From Arthrobacter sp. cf158 (GTDB taxonomy: Bacteria; Actinomycetota; Actinomycetes; Actinomycetales; Micrococcaceae): DNA of 64,000 nt. Position 1 is the first letter of the stretch. Every line of letters starts with the position of its first letter. The DNA lies in the NCBI RefSeq assembly GCF_900106835.1, contig NZ_FNNR01000003.1, positions 72,381 to 136,380 of the forward strand, given 5' to 3'. Shown here piece by piece: positions 16,682 to 26,898 of this stretch. Under the pieces are notes generated by a model that saw only the letters and a list, made by a program, of their open reading frames with translations, had not been told where the DNA came from and ran no database searches. The position numbers and the translations under genes are program-made.

Positions 16682-19600
16682 TTGAGCTTCACCCACCTGC
16701 ACGTTTCCACTGCCTTCAGTGCGCACTACGGCGTCTCCTGGCCCGAGGAACTCGCCCAAACAGCCGCAGCTGACGGCGCCACAGCGCTCGCCTGCACAGA
16801 CCGGGACGGCCTTTACGGCACCGTCAAACACCTCAAAGCCTGCATGGACGCAGGTATCGACCCCATCGCCGGAGTAGACCTTGCAGTGTTTGACGACGAC
16901 GGCGACCACCGCACCCAAGTCGCGGGCCGCGTCGTCGTCCTCGCCCACGGAAACAACAACGGAGCCGGCTACAGGGCGCTCTGCCGCCTCGTCTCGGACG
17001 CTCACGCACGAACCTCTGGAAAAGCCGGGGGAGCAGTCCCCGTTGCCGTAACCAGAGGAGAGCTCGCCTCAAGAACCCTCGATCCCACAACCCTCAAGCC
17101 CGTCCTGACGGTTCTGCTCGGACCGGACTCTGACGTCGGCCGGGCCATGGGAGGCCGCAAATACCTCCGGCCCAGAACCCTCTTCAAACAATGGATAGAC
17201 GCCATGCCGCCAGGAACCCTCGTGGCCGAAACGGTGACCCACCTCAGCGCACCAGGCGAACCCCTCAGCACCGCCCACGCAGTACGGATGCTCAAGCTCG
17301 CCCTTGAATACAACATCCCGGCCATCCTCAGCAACGCAGTCCGCTATTGCGCCCAGGACGGCGCAGCAACCGCAGACGTCCTGGACTCGGCGCGGACACT
17401 GAAGTCCCTCCCGGAACTCTCCACAGCACCCATGCTGCAACCAACAGGACAGGGTTGGCTGAAGAACGCCCACCAGATGCTTCAACTCGGCAAAGAAATC
17501 ATGAACGCAGCAGGCCAAGGGAAAGCCGACCTCAACAAACTCCTCGCCAACACTGAAGCGCTCGCCGACAAATGCCGCATTGATCCAGTCCTGGACATGG
17601 GATGGAAAAAACCAGTAGTACCCGAAGCCTCCATCCTTGGCATCGACTGCGACCCCATGATTGAACTTACCCAGCGCTGCGAAGCCGGAATCACCAAACG
17701 ATTCCCAAGCATCTCCGGGGAAACAGAGAAGCAAATGCGCTCGCGGTTGGTGCATGAGCTTGGGATCATCGGCAGGCTCGGCTTTGCCTCCTACTTTCTG
17801 ACGGTGGCTGAGGTTTCCCGGATGATCCTGGAAATGGGTGTCAGGGTAGCTGCCCGGGGATCAGGGGCATCCAGCCTGGTCAACTACCTGATCGAGATCA
17901 GCCAGGTGGATCCAATCCGCCACGATCTCATCTTTGAACGTTTCCTGTCGGGACGCCGCTCAACCCTTCCTGACATCGACCTTGACGTCGAATCTGCGGA
18001 ACGGCACAACGTGTACCGTGAGATTTTTGACCGGTTTGGAGCCCAGCGTGTCACCCTGATGAGCATGCAAAACGGGTACAGGGCGCGAGGCGCAGTCCGG
18101 GATGCGGGAATGGCCCTGGGCATGGATGAGGGCGAAGTTAGCGATATTGCCAAGCAATTGTGGCGGTTCTCTGCGCGCAAGTTCCGTGAAGCCCTGGTGG
18201 AGAAGCCCGAGCTCCGTGATTTTGCCGGACGCGTTGAACGAGGAGGCCTTGAGGAAAACCAGCAACTTGACCTGTTGGTAGACCTTACAGAGAGGCTGGA
18301 TCGTCTTCCCCGGCACATTTCGATGCACCCCTGTGGCGTGATCCTGGGGGATGCAACGCTCTTGGACCGTACTCCCGTTCAACCGAGCGGGCTGGGGTTG
18401 CCCATGAGCCAGTTCGACAAACACGACATGGATCCCATGGGAATGCTCAAACTTGATGTCCTTGGCGTACGGATGCAAAGTGCCATGGCCTTTGCGGTAC
18501 GTGAAGTCATTCGCCTCCATCCTTCAAAAGCTGAAGTGGTTGCCGCAGGAAAGCACCCGGTTGAGCCGGGTGGAAAGGGGCCGGACTATATAGCTGCTGA
18601 CGGCAGGATCGATCTTAATGCCGTGCCCTTTGATGACGAACCTACCTATGAGTTGATCCGGAGCACCCATACGCTTGGCTGCTTCCAGATTGAGTCCCCG
18701 GGTCAGCGTGAGCTCATCGGGAAGATGGCTCCGCGTGAATTTAATGACCTCATCATCGATATCTCCCTGTTCCGTCCCGGGCCCATGAAGTCGGACATGG
18801 TCCGTCCCTTCCTGGAACACAGGCACGGTTTCGCGCCGGAAATCTACCCTCATCCGGATTTGAAGCCGGTTTTGCAGGAAACCCACGGGGTTACGGTTTT
18901 CCACGAGCAGATTCTGAAGACATTCCACGTGATGACCGGCTGCGGATTGGCAAGGGCGGATGAGTTTCGCAGGGCATTAGGGGACGAAATCCATGAACCG
19001 GGAGTGGAGACCTACTTCCGGCGTGAAGCCATCAAGAAATACTCTCCCGAGGTTGTGGACAAAGTATGGGGGACCTTGAAGGCCTTTGGCAGCTTTGGTT
19101 TTTGCAAAGCCCACGGAGCCGCGTTCGCGGTGCCCACCTATCAATCGGCCTGGCTGAAAACCCACCACCCGGAAGCATTTCTCGCCGGACTTTGGGAACA
19201 CGATCCCGGCATGTATCCCAAACGGCTGTTGGTGGCAGAAGCGCGGCGGTTGGGAATCCCCATCCTGCCGTTGGACATCAACAGGAGCCATGCCCAGTAC
19301 AGAGTGGAAAGGATCCAGGACGGGTCAGATCGAGGCAAGCTTGGCATCCGGCTGAGCCTCACTGGGATCTATGGGCTTTCGGGGGCAGAACTCAAGAGAA
19401 TCGTGGCAGGGCAACCCTTCGATTCCTTGGCTGACCTCCGGGCGCGGGGGAGAGTCAGCAAACCGAACATCAAAAGGCTTGCTCAACTGGGCGCCTTTGA
19501 TTCCCTGCACAAAGATTCCGGGGGGAAAGCGAACCGGGCAGACCTCGTGCAACACCTGCAGGCGCTCCAAAGCAGTCCTGCAAGGAAGCCCACGGATGTC

Positions 19601-20182
19601 ATCGAAGGACAGTTGTCGTTCGCTCTGGGTGATGTGGAGCTGCGGAATCTGGCTCCTGAACTTCCCGAACCATCCATGGTGGAGAACGTCAGGGCCGAGC
19701 TTGACCTCATGGCCGTGGATGTCAGCCAGCACCTCATGGACAGCCACCGGCCCCTCCTGGACAAGCTGGGGGTCACCACTGCTGACAAGCTGCTGGGTTT
19801 GCGCAACGGGACTGAAGTCCTGGTGGCCGGGGTTCGGATCGCAACCCAAACCCCGCCCATGCGTGGAGGAAGGCGCGTGGTCTTCATCAGCATCGATGAC
19901 GGTACCGGCTGCGTAGATTCCGTCTTTTTCCATGAAGCCCAGGAAGAGTCAGGTCCTTTGCTGTTCGGTACACGCCTGCTGTTGATTCGTGGCACCACCA
20001 GAAGGACGGGCCCCAAGGGAATCAGCCTGAGCGCCAGCAAAGCCTGGGACCTCGGCCAGCCGGAAACGTTGCCATACACAGACCTCCTCCCTGCTGGAGG
20101 TGGAATGCCTGCTGAATACACGCACCAAGGACCACTGCATGGCATCTCCAGGAACCTCGCCATCACGGGCCTGGGAAGCTGA
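16682..20182 (+). CDS. dnaE2: Error-prone DNA polymerase III alpha subunit DnaE2
   Basis: 1166 residues from a TTG at 16682, supported by the conserved N-terminus SFTHLHVSTAFSAHYGVSWP of the PHP domain. Order: PHP domain (about 1-270), palm with the catalytic aspartates in PDIDLD (residues 430-435), fingers and tandem HhH region, then an OB-fold domain near the C-terminus (residues about 1020-1110, TEVLVAGVRIATQTPPMRGG). DnaE2 with ImuA and ImuB carries out damage-induced mutagenic translesion synthesis. Only DUF6504 and dnaE2 are here; imuA and imuB are not in the window. Confidence 0.92.
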   Translation: MSFTHLHVSTAFSAHYGVSWPEELAQTAAADGATALACTDRDGLYGTVKHLKACMDAGIDPIAGVDLAVFDDDGDHRTQVAGRVVVLAHGNNNGAGYRALCRLVSDAHARTSGKAGGAVPVAVTRGELASRTLDPTTLKPVLTVLLGPDSDVGRAMGGRKYLRPRTLFKQWIDAMPPGTLVAETVTHLSAPGEPLSTAHAVRMLKLALEYNIPAILSNAVRYCAQDGAATADVLDSARTLKSLPELSTAPMLQPTGQGWLKNAHQMLQLGKEIMNAAGQGKADLNKLLANTEALADKCRIDPVLDMGWKKPVVPEASILGIDCDPMIELTQRCEAGITKRFPSISGETEKQMRSRLVHELGIIGRLGFASYFLTVAEVSRMILEMGVRVAARGSGASSLVNYLIEISQVDPIRHDLIFERFLSGRRSTLPDIDLDVESAERHNVYREIFDRFGAQRVTLMSMQNGYRARGAVRDAGMALGMDEGEVSDIAKQLWRFSARKFREALVEKPELRDFAGRVERGGLEENQQLDLLVDLTERLDRLPRHISMHPCGVILGDATLLDRTPVQPSGLGLPMSQFDKHDMDPMGMLKLDVLGVRMQSAMAFAVREVIRLHPSKAEVVAAGKHPVEPGGKGPDYIAADGRIDLNAVPFDDEPTYELIRSTHTLGCFQIESPGQRELIGKMAPREFNDLIIDISLFRPGPMKSDMVRPFLEHRHGFAPEIYPHPDLKPVLQETHGVTVFHEQILKTFHVMTGCGLARADEFRRALGDEIHEPGVETYFRREAIKKYSPEVVDKVWGTLKAFGSFGFCKAHGAAFAVPTYQSAWLKTHHPEAFLAGLWEHDPGMYPKRLLVAEARRLGIPILPLDINRSHAQYRVERIQDGSDRGKLGIRLSLTGIYGLSGAELKRIVAGQPFDSLADLRARGRVSKPNIKRLAQLGAFDSLHKDSGGKANRADLVQHLQALQSSPARKPTDVIEGQLSFALGDVELRNLAPELPEPSMVENVRAELDLMAVDVSQHLMDSHRPLLDKLGVTTADKLLGLRNGTEVLVAGVRIATQTPPMRGGRRVVFISIDDGTGCVDSVFFHEAQEESGPLLFGTRLLLIRGTTRRTGPKGISLSASKAWDLGQPETLPYTDLLPAGGGMPAEYTHQGPLHGISRNLAITGLGS

Positions 20183-20314
20183 ACCAGCGGCTCAATCCAG
20201 GATCGGCGCGCTGCTTTGGCCGCCCTCGCCGAAGCAGATACGATTGACGGTGGCTGGCTGTGGTCCCCGTACGCCACAAGCTATGAAGCCTTTAACTATG
20301 AATAGGAGACACCC

Positions 20315-22324
20315 GTGTCAGATGCCCAACAGATCACCCTCATCGTCGATGGCGAAGAGACCAAGGTGACGGAAGGGACTACCGGCGCGGAACTCTTCTT
20401 CGAGCGCCGCGACGTCGTTGTAGCCCGTGTCAATGGTGTGCTGAAGGACCTGGACCAGGTCCTGCCGGCCGATGCCGACATCGAAGGCGTCACCATCGAA
20501 TCTCCCGATGGCCTCAACGTGCTCCGCCACTCCACAGCCCACGTCATGGCCCAGGCCGTCCAACAGTTGCGTCCGGACGCAAAGCTTGGCATCGGCCCGT
20601 ACATCACTGACGGCTTCTACTTCGACTTCGACGTCGCTGAGCCGTTCACCCCGGAAGACCTGCGCCAACTGGAAAAGATGATGCAAAAAATCATCAACCA
20701 GAACCAGAAGTTCGTTCGCCGCGTGGTCACCGAAGAAGAAGCCCGCGAAGCCATGGCCAACGAGCCCTACAAGTTGGAACTTCTGGGCAAGAAGAACGAG
20801 GCAAGCGACGCCGCGGAAGGTGTGAACGTTGAGGTCGGCGCCGGCGACATCACTATCTACGACAATGTGGACAGGAAGAGCGGCGAGAGCGTCTGGTGCG
20901 ATCTTTGCCGTGGCCCGCACCTGCCCAACACCAAGATCATCTCCAATGCCTTCGCGTTGACCCGCTCGTCCGCTGCCTACTGGCTGGGGAACCAGAACAA
21001 CCAGCAGCTCCAGCGCATCTACGGAACGGCGTGGCCCACCAAGGAAGCCCTCAAGGCCTACCAGGAACGCATCGCCGAGGCAGAGCGTCGCGACCACCGC
21101 AAGCTGGGCGTCGAGCTTGACCTGTTCTCCTTCCCTGACGAGCTTGGCTCCGGCCTGCCCGTTTTCCATCCCAAGGGCGGCATTATCCGCAAGGCGATGG
21201 AAGATTACTCACGCCAACGTCACGTGGATGCCGGGTACGAGTTCGTCTACACCCCCCACATCACCAAGGGCCACCTGTACGAGGTATCCGGACACCTTGA
21301 CTGGTACAAGGACGGCATGTTCCCTGCGATGCAGGTGGACGCGGAATTCAATGACGACGGCACTGTTCGCAAGCCGGCCCAGGACTACTACCTGAAGCCG
21401 ATGAACTGCCCCATGCACAACCTGATCTTCCGCTCACGTGGGCGTTCCTACCGTGAACTTCCCCTGCGGTTGTTCGAATTCGGTTCGGTGTACCGCTATG
21501 AGAAGTCCGGCGTAGTCCACGGCTTGACCCGTGTGCGTGGAATGACACAGGACGACGCCCACATCTACTGCACGCGCGAGCAGATGAAGGACGAGCTCAC
21601 CACCACGCTGAACTTCGTCCTGGGCCTTCTCAAGGACTACGGCCTGGACGACTTCTACCTGGAGCTCTCCACCAAGAACGAAGAGAAGTTCGTTGGCGAG
21701 GACTCGGCGTGGGAAGAGGCCACGCGCACACTTTCCGAAGTTGCAGCAGCATCCGGCCTGGAACTGGTTCCGGATCCGGGTGGAGCAGCATTCTACGGTC
21801 CCAAGATCTCCGTTCAAGCGAAAGACGCACTGGGCAGGACCTGGCAGATGTCCACCATCCAGTTGGACTTCAACCTGCCGGAGCGCTTTGAGCTGGAATA
21901 CCAGGCGGCAGACGGAACCCGCCAGCGTCCGGTGATGATCCATCGGGCCCTCTTCGGTTCGGTTGAACGCTTCATGGGCGTCCTCACCGAGCACTACGCC
22001 GGCGCCTTCCCTGCGTGGCTGGCTCCCGTCCAGGTGGTAGGTATTCCCGTTGCCGAGACGTTCAACGACTACATGTTCGATGTCGTGGACCAGCTCAAGG
22101 CCGCAGGAATCCGGGCCGAAGTTGATGTCTCGTCGGATCGCTTCCCCAAAAAGATCCGGACGGCGAGCAAGGACAAGATCCCGTTCGTCCTGATTGCCGG
22201 AGGCGAGGACGCCGAGGCCGGTGCAGTGTCGTTCCGGTTCAGGGATGGCAGCCAGGATAACGGCGTGCCCGTGGCAGAGGCGGTTCGCAGGATCGTGGAC
22301 GCCGTCAAGAACCGCGAGAGCTGA
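20315..22324 (+). CDS. thrS: Threonyl-tRNA synthetase
   Basis: 669 residues from a GTG at 20315 with AGGAG 6-7 bases upstream. The domain order is TGS-like N1 (about 1-65), N2 editing domain with [13 protein letters not shown], class II catalytic core ([10 protein letters not shown] with the zinc Cys, [23 protein letters not shown] as motif 2, [12 protein letters not shown] as motif 3) and the C-terminal anticodon-binding domain ([20 protein letters not shown]). It charges tRNA-Thr and removes mischarged Ser. It starts a cluster (thrS, HIT, pgsA) also found in mycobacteria. Confidence 0.95.
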   Translation: MSDAQQITLIVDGEETKVTEGTTGAELFFERRDVVVARVNGVLKDLDQVLPADADIEGVTIESPDGLNVLRHSTAHVMAQAVQQLRPDAKLGIGPYITDGFYFDFDVAEPFTPEDLRQLEKMMQKIINQNQKFVRRVVTEEEAREAMANEPYKLELLGKKNEASDAAEGVNVEVGAGDITIYDNVDRKSGESVWCDLCRGPHLPNTKIISNAFALTRSSAAYWLGNQNNQQLQRIYGTAWPTKEALKAYQERIAEAERRDHRKLGVELDLFSFPDELGSGLPVFHPKGGIIRKAMEDYSRQRHVDAGYEFVYTPHITKGHLYEVSGHLDWYKDGMFPAMQVDAEFNDDGTVRKPAQDYYLKPMNCPMHNLIFRSRGRSYRELPLRLFEFGSVYRYEKSGVVHGLTRVRGMTQDDAHIYCTREQMKDELTTTLNFVLGLLKDYGLDDFYLELSTKNEEKFVGEDSAWEEATRTLSEVAAASGLELVPDPGGAAFYGPKISVQAKDALGRTWQMSTIQLDFNLPERFELEYQAADGTRQRPVMIHRALFGSVERFMGVLTEHYAGAFPAWLAPVQVVGIPVAETFNDYMFDVVDQLKAAGIRAEVDVSSDRFPKKIRTASKDKIPFVLIAGGEDAEAGAVSFRFRDGSQDNGVPVAEAVRRIVDAVKNRES

Positions 22325-22343
22325 CGGAACGGACACACAGACG

Positions 22344-22937
22344 GTGCAGGAGAACACAGGCGCGGCAGCCGGCATCCCCGGTGACGCCGACGTAACCGAT
22401 GACTTCGGACTCGCGGGCGTTCCGGACGCTTTTCAGCGCCTGTGGACTCCGCACCGCATGGCTTACATCAAGGGCGGGCAGGATCAATTCAAGAACAAGG
22501 ATGACTGCCCGTTCTGTGTGGGCCCCACCCGCACCGACGAGGAATCCCTGATCGTCCATCGCGGGAGGACCTGCTACGTGGTCCTCAACTTGTTCCCGTA
22601 CAACCCAGGGCACCTTTTAATCTGCCCCTACCGCCACGTGCCTGACTACACGGACATCACGGTGGAGGAGACAGCAGAGTTCGCCGAACTCACGCAAACC
22701 GCCATGCGGGTCTTGCGGAAGGTGTCCAATCCGAGCGGTTTCAATCTGGGCATGAACCAGGGAGTCACCGGCGGCGCCGGTATCGCCGCGCACCTCCACC
22801 AGCATGTAGTACCGCGCTGGGGCGGGGACGGAAATTTTTTCCCCATCATCGCCCAGACCAAGGCCATTACGCAGACTCTTGATGAGGTCCGCAAGCTTGT
22901 GGCTGAAGCCTGGCCGGGGGAGTCGAATGCTCAATAG
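22344..22937 (+). CDS. HIT-domain protein, probable Ap4A phosphorylase/hydrolase
   Basis: 197 residues from GTG 22344; the frame continues upstream into thrS but this start leaves a 19-bp gap. CPFC near residue 56 and VVLNLFPYNPGHLLICPYRH precede the histidine triad HLHQH (His150, His152, His154). It resembles Rv2613c of M. tuberculosis, described as a diadenosine tetraphosphate phosphorylase, and has the same neighbours (thrS before, pgsA after). It probably splits Ap4A, a by-product of aminoacyl-tRNA synthetases. It overlaps pgsA by 11 bp. Confidence 0.85.
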   Translation: MQENTGAAAGIPGDADVTDDFGLAGVPDAFQRLWTPHRMAYIKGGQDQFKNKDDCPFCVGPTRTDEESLIVHRGRTCYVVLNLFPYNPGHLLICPYRHVPDYTDITVEETAEFAELTQTAMRVLRKVSNPSGFNLGMNQGVTGGAGIAAHLHQHVVPRWGGDGNFFPIIAQTKAITQTLDEVRKLVAEAWPGESNAQ

Positions 22938-23556
22938 GCATGCGCGCGGCTTCTTCACTTCACTCTTTACCCCTCTGGCGCGTTGGCTCCTCAGGATCGG
23001 TGTGTCACCGGACGCCGTGACCATTGCGGGTACGGCCGGCGTGATCCTGGGTGGTTTGCTCCTCTACCCCCTTGGCCAGTTGTGGTGGGGCTCCGTAGTT
23101 GTGGCTTTCTTCGCCTTTTCGGACGTGGTTGACGGCATCATGGCACGCCTGCAAGGTCGCAGCGGGGGTTGGGGTAATTTCCTCGACTCCACCTTGGACC
23201 GGTTGGCCGATGGGGCGATCTTCGCAGGCCTCACCATCTGGTTCTTCACCAAGGGCGAGGACCCCGCCATAGGTACGGCCGCCGTCGTTTGCCTTGTCCT
23301 GGGCATGGTTGTTTCCTACGCACGGGCCAAAGCGGAGTCGCTGGGCTATCAAGCCAGCGTCGGGATTGCAGAACGGGCGGAACGGTTGGCCTCCGTGCTG
23401 CTGATCGCAGGGCTCACCGGACTTGGACTTCCGCCCGTGGTGTTGTTGGTAACCCTGATCCTGCTGGCACTGGCCAGCGTGGTGACCATAGTCCAGCGGA
23501 TGTCCGCCGTGCACAAACAAGCAATGGCCGAAACGGGTGGGGCCGGCACGGCCTAG
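22927..23556 (+). CDS. pgsA: CDP-alcohol phosphatidyltransferase, probable phosphatidylinositol phosphate synthase
   Basis: 209 residues from ATG 22927, inside the end of the HIT gene. The signature DG-x2-AR-x8-G-x3-D-x3-D is intact (DVVDGIMAR from Asp66, then GNFLDSTLD). Six hydrophobic segments fit the family. In actinobacteria with this neighbourhood the enzyme joins CDP-diacylglycerol to inositol phosphate, the first step toward phosphatidylinositol and its mannosides. In mycobacteria the acyltransferase patA and mannosyltransferase pimA come next; here neither follows, and pdxS comes after a 257-bp gap. Confidence 0.85.
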   Translation: MLNRHARGFFTSLFTPLARWLLRIGVSPDAVTIAGTAGVILGGLLLYPLGQLWWGSVVVAFFAFSDVVDGIMARLQGRSGGWGNFLDSTLDRLADGAIFAGLTIWFFTKGEDPAIGTAAVVCLVLGMVVSYARAKAESLGYQASVGIAERAERLASVLLIAGLTGLGLPPVVLLVTLILLALASVVTIVQRMSAVHKQAMAETGGAGTA

Positions 23557-23813
23557 CCGCCTAAAGGCGGAACTCTTCCCATGTGAAGTGGCATCCGGCC
23601 AGAGTCGCGCGCCGGCGGTTGTGCAGCTGTCCTATGACAGGCCCGTTTGTTGCCTGCAAAGGCAGTAATGAATGTACTGCCACCTTGCAACGTGCGACTA
23701 CTATTACTAGTACTTGGTCACCTTGACCTGAAAATCCGGTGTGCGCTGATTGCGGTCGTGTGGCTGCGCGTGCCTCCGGCAAGAAGGTCGTTTATCTACC
23801 CATAGGGGTTTTT
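23557..23813 (+). promoter_or_regulatory. pdxS upstream region with a 21-base inverted repeat
   Basis: No gene is seen in this gap. A small hairpin CCGCC-TAAA-GGCGG follows the pgsA stop (23557-23570), without a T tract. At 23661-23681 GGCAGTA and TACTGCC form a perfect 7-base inverted repeat with a 7-base spacer. It overlaps a second pair (TGCC...GGCA, 23651-23664). TTGCAA (23686) followed 17 bases later by TAGTAC is a weak promoter candidate. The repeat could be an operator for a vitamin B6 regulator such as a PdxR-type MocR protein; that is speculation. Confidence 0.4.
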
Positions 23814-24740
23814 GTGTCTACACCAGATGTAAGCAACGAAGCCGGTTCGTCCGCGAACAGCGTTACGGGCAGCAGCCGCGTTAAGCGGGGCATGGCGGAG
23901 ATGCTCAAGGGCGGCGTCATCATGGACGTCGTTAACGTCGAGCAGGCCCGCATCGCTGAGGACGCCGGTGCCGTCGCCGTCATGGCGCTCGAGCGTGTCC
24001 CGGCTGATATCCGCGCCCAGGGTGGCGTGTCCCGCATGTCCGATCCCGACATGATCGATGCGATCATTGCCGCCGTGTCCATCCCGGTGATGGCCAAGGC
24101 CCGCATCGGCCACTTCGTCGAGGCCCAGGTTCTGCAGTCCCTCGGTGTTGACTACATCGACGAGTCCGAGGTCCTGACCCCGGCCGACTACATCAACCAC
24201 ATCGACAAGTGGAACTTCACCGTTCCGTTCGTGTGTGGTGCCACCAACCTTGGTGAGGCGCTGCGCCGCATCAACGAGGGCGCGGCGATGATCCGTTCCA
24301 AGGGCGAGGCCGGCACCGGTGATGTTTCCAACGCCACCGGTCACATGCGCCAGATCCGTGCCGAGATCGCCAAGCTGTCTGCCCTGCCCGAGGACGAGCT
24401 CTACGTTGCGGCCAAGGAACTGCAGGCCCCGTACGAGCTCGTCAAGGAAGTTGCCGCCACGGGCAAGCTCCCCGTGGTCCTGTTCACCGCCGGCGGTATC
24501 GCTACCCCGGCTGATGCTGCGATGATGATGCAGCTCGGCGCCGACGGCGTGTTCGTTGGCTCCGGTATCTTCAAGTCCGGCAACCCCGCCCAGCGTGCCG
24601 CCGCCGTCGTCAAGGCCACCACGTTCTACGACGATCCCGATGTGATCGCCAAGGTCTCCCGCGGCCTCGGCGAAGCCATGGTCGGTATCAACGTCGACGA
24701 CATCCCGCAGCCCCACCGCCTCGCAGAGCGCGGCTGGTAA
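23814..24740 (+). CDS. pdxS: Pyridoxal 5'-phosphate synthase subunit PdxS
   Basis: 308 residues from GTG 23814, preceded by AGGGG; the open frame extends to 23739 but homologues begin near here. It is a TIM-barrel enzyme: [53 protein letters not shown] (active-site Lys), [16 protein letters not shown] and [17 protein letters not shown] are all family signatures. PdxS condenses ribose 5-phosphate, glyceraldehyde 3-phosphate and ammonia from PdxT into PLP. Its partner pdxT lies about 5.6 kb downstream, separated by four other genes. Confidence 0.95.
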   Translation: MSTPDVSNEAGSSANSVTGSSRVKRGMAEMLKGGVIMDVVNVEQARIAEDAGAVAVMALERVPADIRAQGGVSRMSDPDMIDAIIAAVSIPVMAKARIGHFVEAQVLQSLGVDYIDESEVLTPADYINHIDKWNFTVPFVCGATNLGEALRRINEGAAMIRSKGEAGTGDVSNATGHMRQIRAEIAKLSALPEDELYVAAKELQAPYELVKEVAATGKLPVVLFTAGGIATPADAAMMMQLGADGVFVGSGIFKSGNPAQRAAAVVKATTFYDDPDVIAKVSRGLGEAMVGINVDDIPQPHRLAERGW

Positions 24741-24754
24741 ACAGCAAAAGAAGT

Positions 24755-24801
24755 ACGACGCCGGGTCGGTCACCTTGATGAGGTGACCGGCCCGGCGTCG
24801 T
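24755..24801. terminator. Bidirectional terminator between pdxS and the M3 peptidase gene
   Basis: A 21-base stem (arms from ACGACGCCGGGT to ACCGGCCCGGCGTCGT, one G-U pair) closes a 5-base loop TGATG. It is followed by TTGTT, and lies between two convergent stops. Confidence 0.85.
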
Positions 24802-24803
24802 TG

Positions 24804-26816
24804 TTACTCCAGTCCGCGACGCTTCAGGAGCGGTTCCAAGTGGGCGTCGCGGCCCCGGAATGCCCGGAATGACTCCAGGGGGTCGCGGCTGTTTCCCCTG
24901 GAGAGCAGCTCGGCACGGAACTTGTCTCCGTTGGCCCGTGACAGGCCGCCGTTGTCCTTGAACCACTCCACGGTGTCCGCGTCCAGCACTTCGCTCCAGA
25001 TGTAGGAGTAGTAGCCCGCGGCGTAACCTGCCCCGGCAAAGATGTGCTGGAAGTATCCCGTGCGGTAGCGCGGCGGAATCAGCGGATGCGCGATGCCTGC
25101 CCCGGCAAGTGCCTTGGCCTCGAAGGCCAGGACGTCGTCCGGCACATTGGCTTCGGCCAGAACATGCCAGGCAATGTCCAGCAGTGCCGCCCCCAGATAT
25201 TCAGTGGTAGCGAATCCTTCACCCCATAGTTGCGAGGCATTGAGCTTGTCCACAATGTCCTGGGGGAGTTGTTCGCCAGTGGAGTGATGGCGTGCGTAAT
25301 TGGCCAGGACTTCGGGCCACATGATCCACATTTCGTTAACTTGGGAGGGGTACTCAACGAAGTCGCGGGGCACCGATGTTCCTGAGAATCGTGGATACGT
25401 CACATCGGAGAAGAGTCCATGGAGCGCGTGGCCGAATTCATGGAACACGGTGCGGAGTTCGTCAAGGGTCAACAGGGTGGGCTCGCCGGGTGCTGGTTTG
25501 GTGATGTTGAGGTTGTTGATGACCACCGGCCGCGTGGCCAGAAGGCCGGACTGTTCCACGAGCGAGTTCATCCATGCGCCGCCTCGCTTTGACGACCGGG
25601 TGTAATAGTCACCGAGGAACAGGCCTAAGCCACTTCCGTCCTCATTGCGGACCTCCCAGACACGGACATCGGGGTGGTACCCCTTCAAGTCGATGCGCTC
25701 GTGAAAAGTGATGCCGTAGAGCTGGGTAGCTGCATGGAACACGCCGTCTGTCAGGACTGTTTCGAGGGCGAAATAGGGTCGCAGCGCTTGTTCGTCAACC
25801 TCATACTTCTCTCTGCGGACCCTGGCGGAGTAGTACGCCCAGTCCCAGGGTTCCAGTGCATGGCCTGCGGATTGCGCCAACGCAGTGGCTTCTGCAGTGG
25901 CATTCCGCAGGGCGGCTGGGGCCAGTCTGCCCAGCATCTCTTCGACGGCGCTGAAAGTGGGGGCTGTCTGCTGGTCCACCACGAGTTCGGCAAAGTTGCT
26001 GAAGCCCAAAAGCGTTGCCTTCTCGGCCCGCAGCCCAACCGTAGCCGTCACGAGCTCGCGCACATCGAGGGAGCTGCCGTCCGTGCCGCGGGCCAAGGAC
26101 CCCTCGAAGAGTCGACGGCGGACGGACCGGTTGTCCAGGGAGGCCAGGGCGGGCTGGTTGCTGGGCTGGATCAGGGTGAGGAGGTAATGGCCGTCATGTC
26201 CAGCGCTTTTCGCGGCTTCGGCGGCGGCAGCGACGTCGTCGGCCGGCAGCCCGGCCAAGTCCCCAACGTCGTTCAGCAGAAGTGCGGAACACTTCATTCC
26301 CTCCTTGACGCGCTGGCCGAACTCAGTGCCCAATCGTGAGAGCTCCGCGTTGACTTCGCGCAATCGCAATTGGCCGGCATCATCGAGTTGGATGCCTGAC
26401 TGCCGGAATTCTTTGAGGTACTCCTGCACCAGGCGAACTGCCTCGGCATCAAGGTTGCCGGCATCGATGGCCGCAAACCGATGGTAGAGGTCACGGTTCA
26501 TGTACACGGCATCCTGGTGGGCGGAGAACTTGGGTGATAACTCCGTCTCCAACCTCTTTATGGCATCTGACGCGTCTGCCGAGACCAACGTGAAGAATGC
26601 AGCTGCTGCCCTGTTCAAGAGCATTCCCGAACGTTCCATGGCCACGGCTGTGTTCTCGAAGGACGCGGGTTCGGGGTTGCCCGCGATCAGTTGGATTTCC
26701 TTCAGGTGCTCGGCCAGACCGGCGTCCACGGCCTCGGCGTAGTGCTCGGGGGTGATCCCGGCAAACGGCGGCAGTCCATACGGCAGGGGGCTGGGGCTCA
26801 GCAGAGGATTGGTCAT
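24804..26816 (-). CDS. M3-family zinc metallopeptidase (peptidyl-dipeptidase Dcp / oligopeptidase A-like)
   Basis: 670 residues, close to the 680 of Dcp and OpdA. The zinc motif HEFGH (His459, Glu460, His463) lies in VFHEFGHALHGLFS, with the third ligand Glu about 26 residues on in FVEYPSQVNEMW. The N-terminal region is helical, and the C-terminal lobe has GAGYAAGYYSYIWSEVLDADTVEWF, typical of M3A peptidases. It is cytoplasmic by lack of a signal and probably trims short peptides. It stands alone between a strong terminator and the divergent CapA-like gene. Confidence 0.9.
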   Translation of the reverse strand: MTNPLLSPSPLPYGLPPFAGITPEHYAEAVDAGLAEHLKEIQLIAGNPEPASFENTAVAMERSGMLLNRAAAAFFTLVSADASDAIKRLETELSPKFSAHQDAVYMNRDLYHRFAAIDAGNLDAEAVRLVQEYLKEFRQSGIQLDDAGQLRLREVNAELSRLGTEFGQRVKEGMKCSALLLNDVGDLAGLPADDVAAAAEAAKSAGHDGHYLLTLIQPSNQPALASLDNRSVRRRLFEGSLARGTDGSSLDVRELVTATVGLRAEKATLLGFSNFAELVVDQQTAPTFSAVEEMLGRLAPAALRNATAEATALAQSAGHALEPWDWAYYSARVRREKYEVDEQALRPYFALETVLTDGVFHAATQLYGITFHERIDLKGYHPDVRVWEVRNEDGSGLGLFLGDYYTRSSKRGGAWMNSLVEQSGLLATRPVVINNLNITKPAPGEPTLLTLDELRTVFHEFGHALHGLFSDVTYPRFSGTSVPRDFVEYPSQVNEMWIMWPEVLANYARHHSTGEQLPQDIVDKLNASQLWGEGFATTEYLGAALLDIAWHVLAEANVPDDVLAFEAKALAGAGIAHPLIPPRYRTGYFQHIFAGAGYAAGYYSYIWSEVLDADTVEWFKDNGGLSRANGDKFRAELLSRGNSRDPLESFRAFRGRDAHLEPLLKRRGLE

Positions 26817-26898
26817 GAAGTGACTCTTTCACGTAAGAATCGTGTCCTCAAGGGTGCCGCGCCCGGCTGGGCCGCTCTCCCGCCTTAGGATAAAAATC

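Noticed and set aside
20183..20314. T-box or amino acid riboswitch before thrS, alaS, hisS or aspS
   Set aside because: The T-box TGGNACC core and specifier stem-loops were looked for in the four leaders and not found.
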